A program made the translations under genes and the position numbers. 14,039 bases of DNA from Sva-25 sp039714995 (GTDB lineage: Bacteria > Pseudomonadota > Gammaproteobacteria > Chromatiales > Chromatiaceae): positions 1 through 14,039 of the forward strand of contig JBDLII010000045.1 of the NCBI GenBank assembly GCA_039714995.1, in the 5' to 3' direction. Numbering within the stretch: the first letter of the stretch is position 1; each line of letters opens with the position of its first letter. The notes beneath the pieces were generated by a model. The model had not been told where the DNA came from, searched no databases, and saw nothing but the letters and a program-made list of their open reading frames with translations. Shown here piece by piece: positions 14,038 through 14,039 of the stretch.

Positions 14038-14039
14038 TA

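Overview
The window looks like chromosomal DNA of a Gram-negative proteobacterium, most likely a gammaproteobacterium. Supporting signs are exported lipoproteins, periplasmic YceI proteins and c-type cytochrome, a SixA phosphatase, FNR-type boxes, and dispersed palindromic repeats of a kind common in that class. GC content looks moderate, roughly mid-50s by eye. No species can be named from the sequence alone. There are no rRNA, tRNA, CRISPR, phage or transposase genes. There are 13 protein genes, one of them cut by the left edge.

Layout. At 1-844 (minus) is the 5' part of a PQQ-dependent aldose-sugar-dehydrogenase-like lipoprotein gene. At 1069-2802 (plus) is a solitary radical SAM protein with long extensions that I cannot place in a named family. 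At 3076-6685 (minus) is a compact four-gene TRAP transporter operon in the order TatT (TPR lipoprotein), DctP (binding protein), DctQ, DctM; two of its three junctions overlap. A repeat-rich spacer (6686-7299) separates it from an SLC6-type sodium symporter (7300-8814, minus) and the ribosome-assembly GTPase YlqF/RbgA (8971-9894, minus). From 9965 to the right end lies an envelope and redox region. It holds a first YceI-family protein with a Met-Ser repeat after its signal peptide, a diheme cytochrome c (minus), SixA (plus), a second YceI paralogue behind two FNR-like boxes, and a convergent L,D-transpeptidase.

Repeats. Two palindromic repeat families occupy the spacers. Family 1 (core arms like GTAGGAGCGGTCTTCTGACC) is near 838-973 and at 2920-3061. 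Family 2 (core CGTCATTGCGAG...CTCGCAATGACG with ends like GATTCGATCAGAGCTTCC) is at 6714-6790, 6786-6921, 7092-7280 and 8846-8890. Their inverted ends fit small non-autonomous (MITE/REP-like) elements.

How the genes may work together. The TRAP operon should form one importer with an accessory TPR lipoprotein; its binding protein has Trp where carboxylate-binding relatives have Arg. The two YceI paralogues and the diheme cytochrome are all predicted to be exported, and one YceI gene looks controlled by an FNR/CRP-family regulator. I found no clear new defence or mobile system. The best candidates for a second look are the orphan radical SAM protein, the YceI pair and the TPR-associated TRAP importer.
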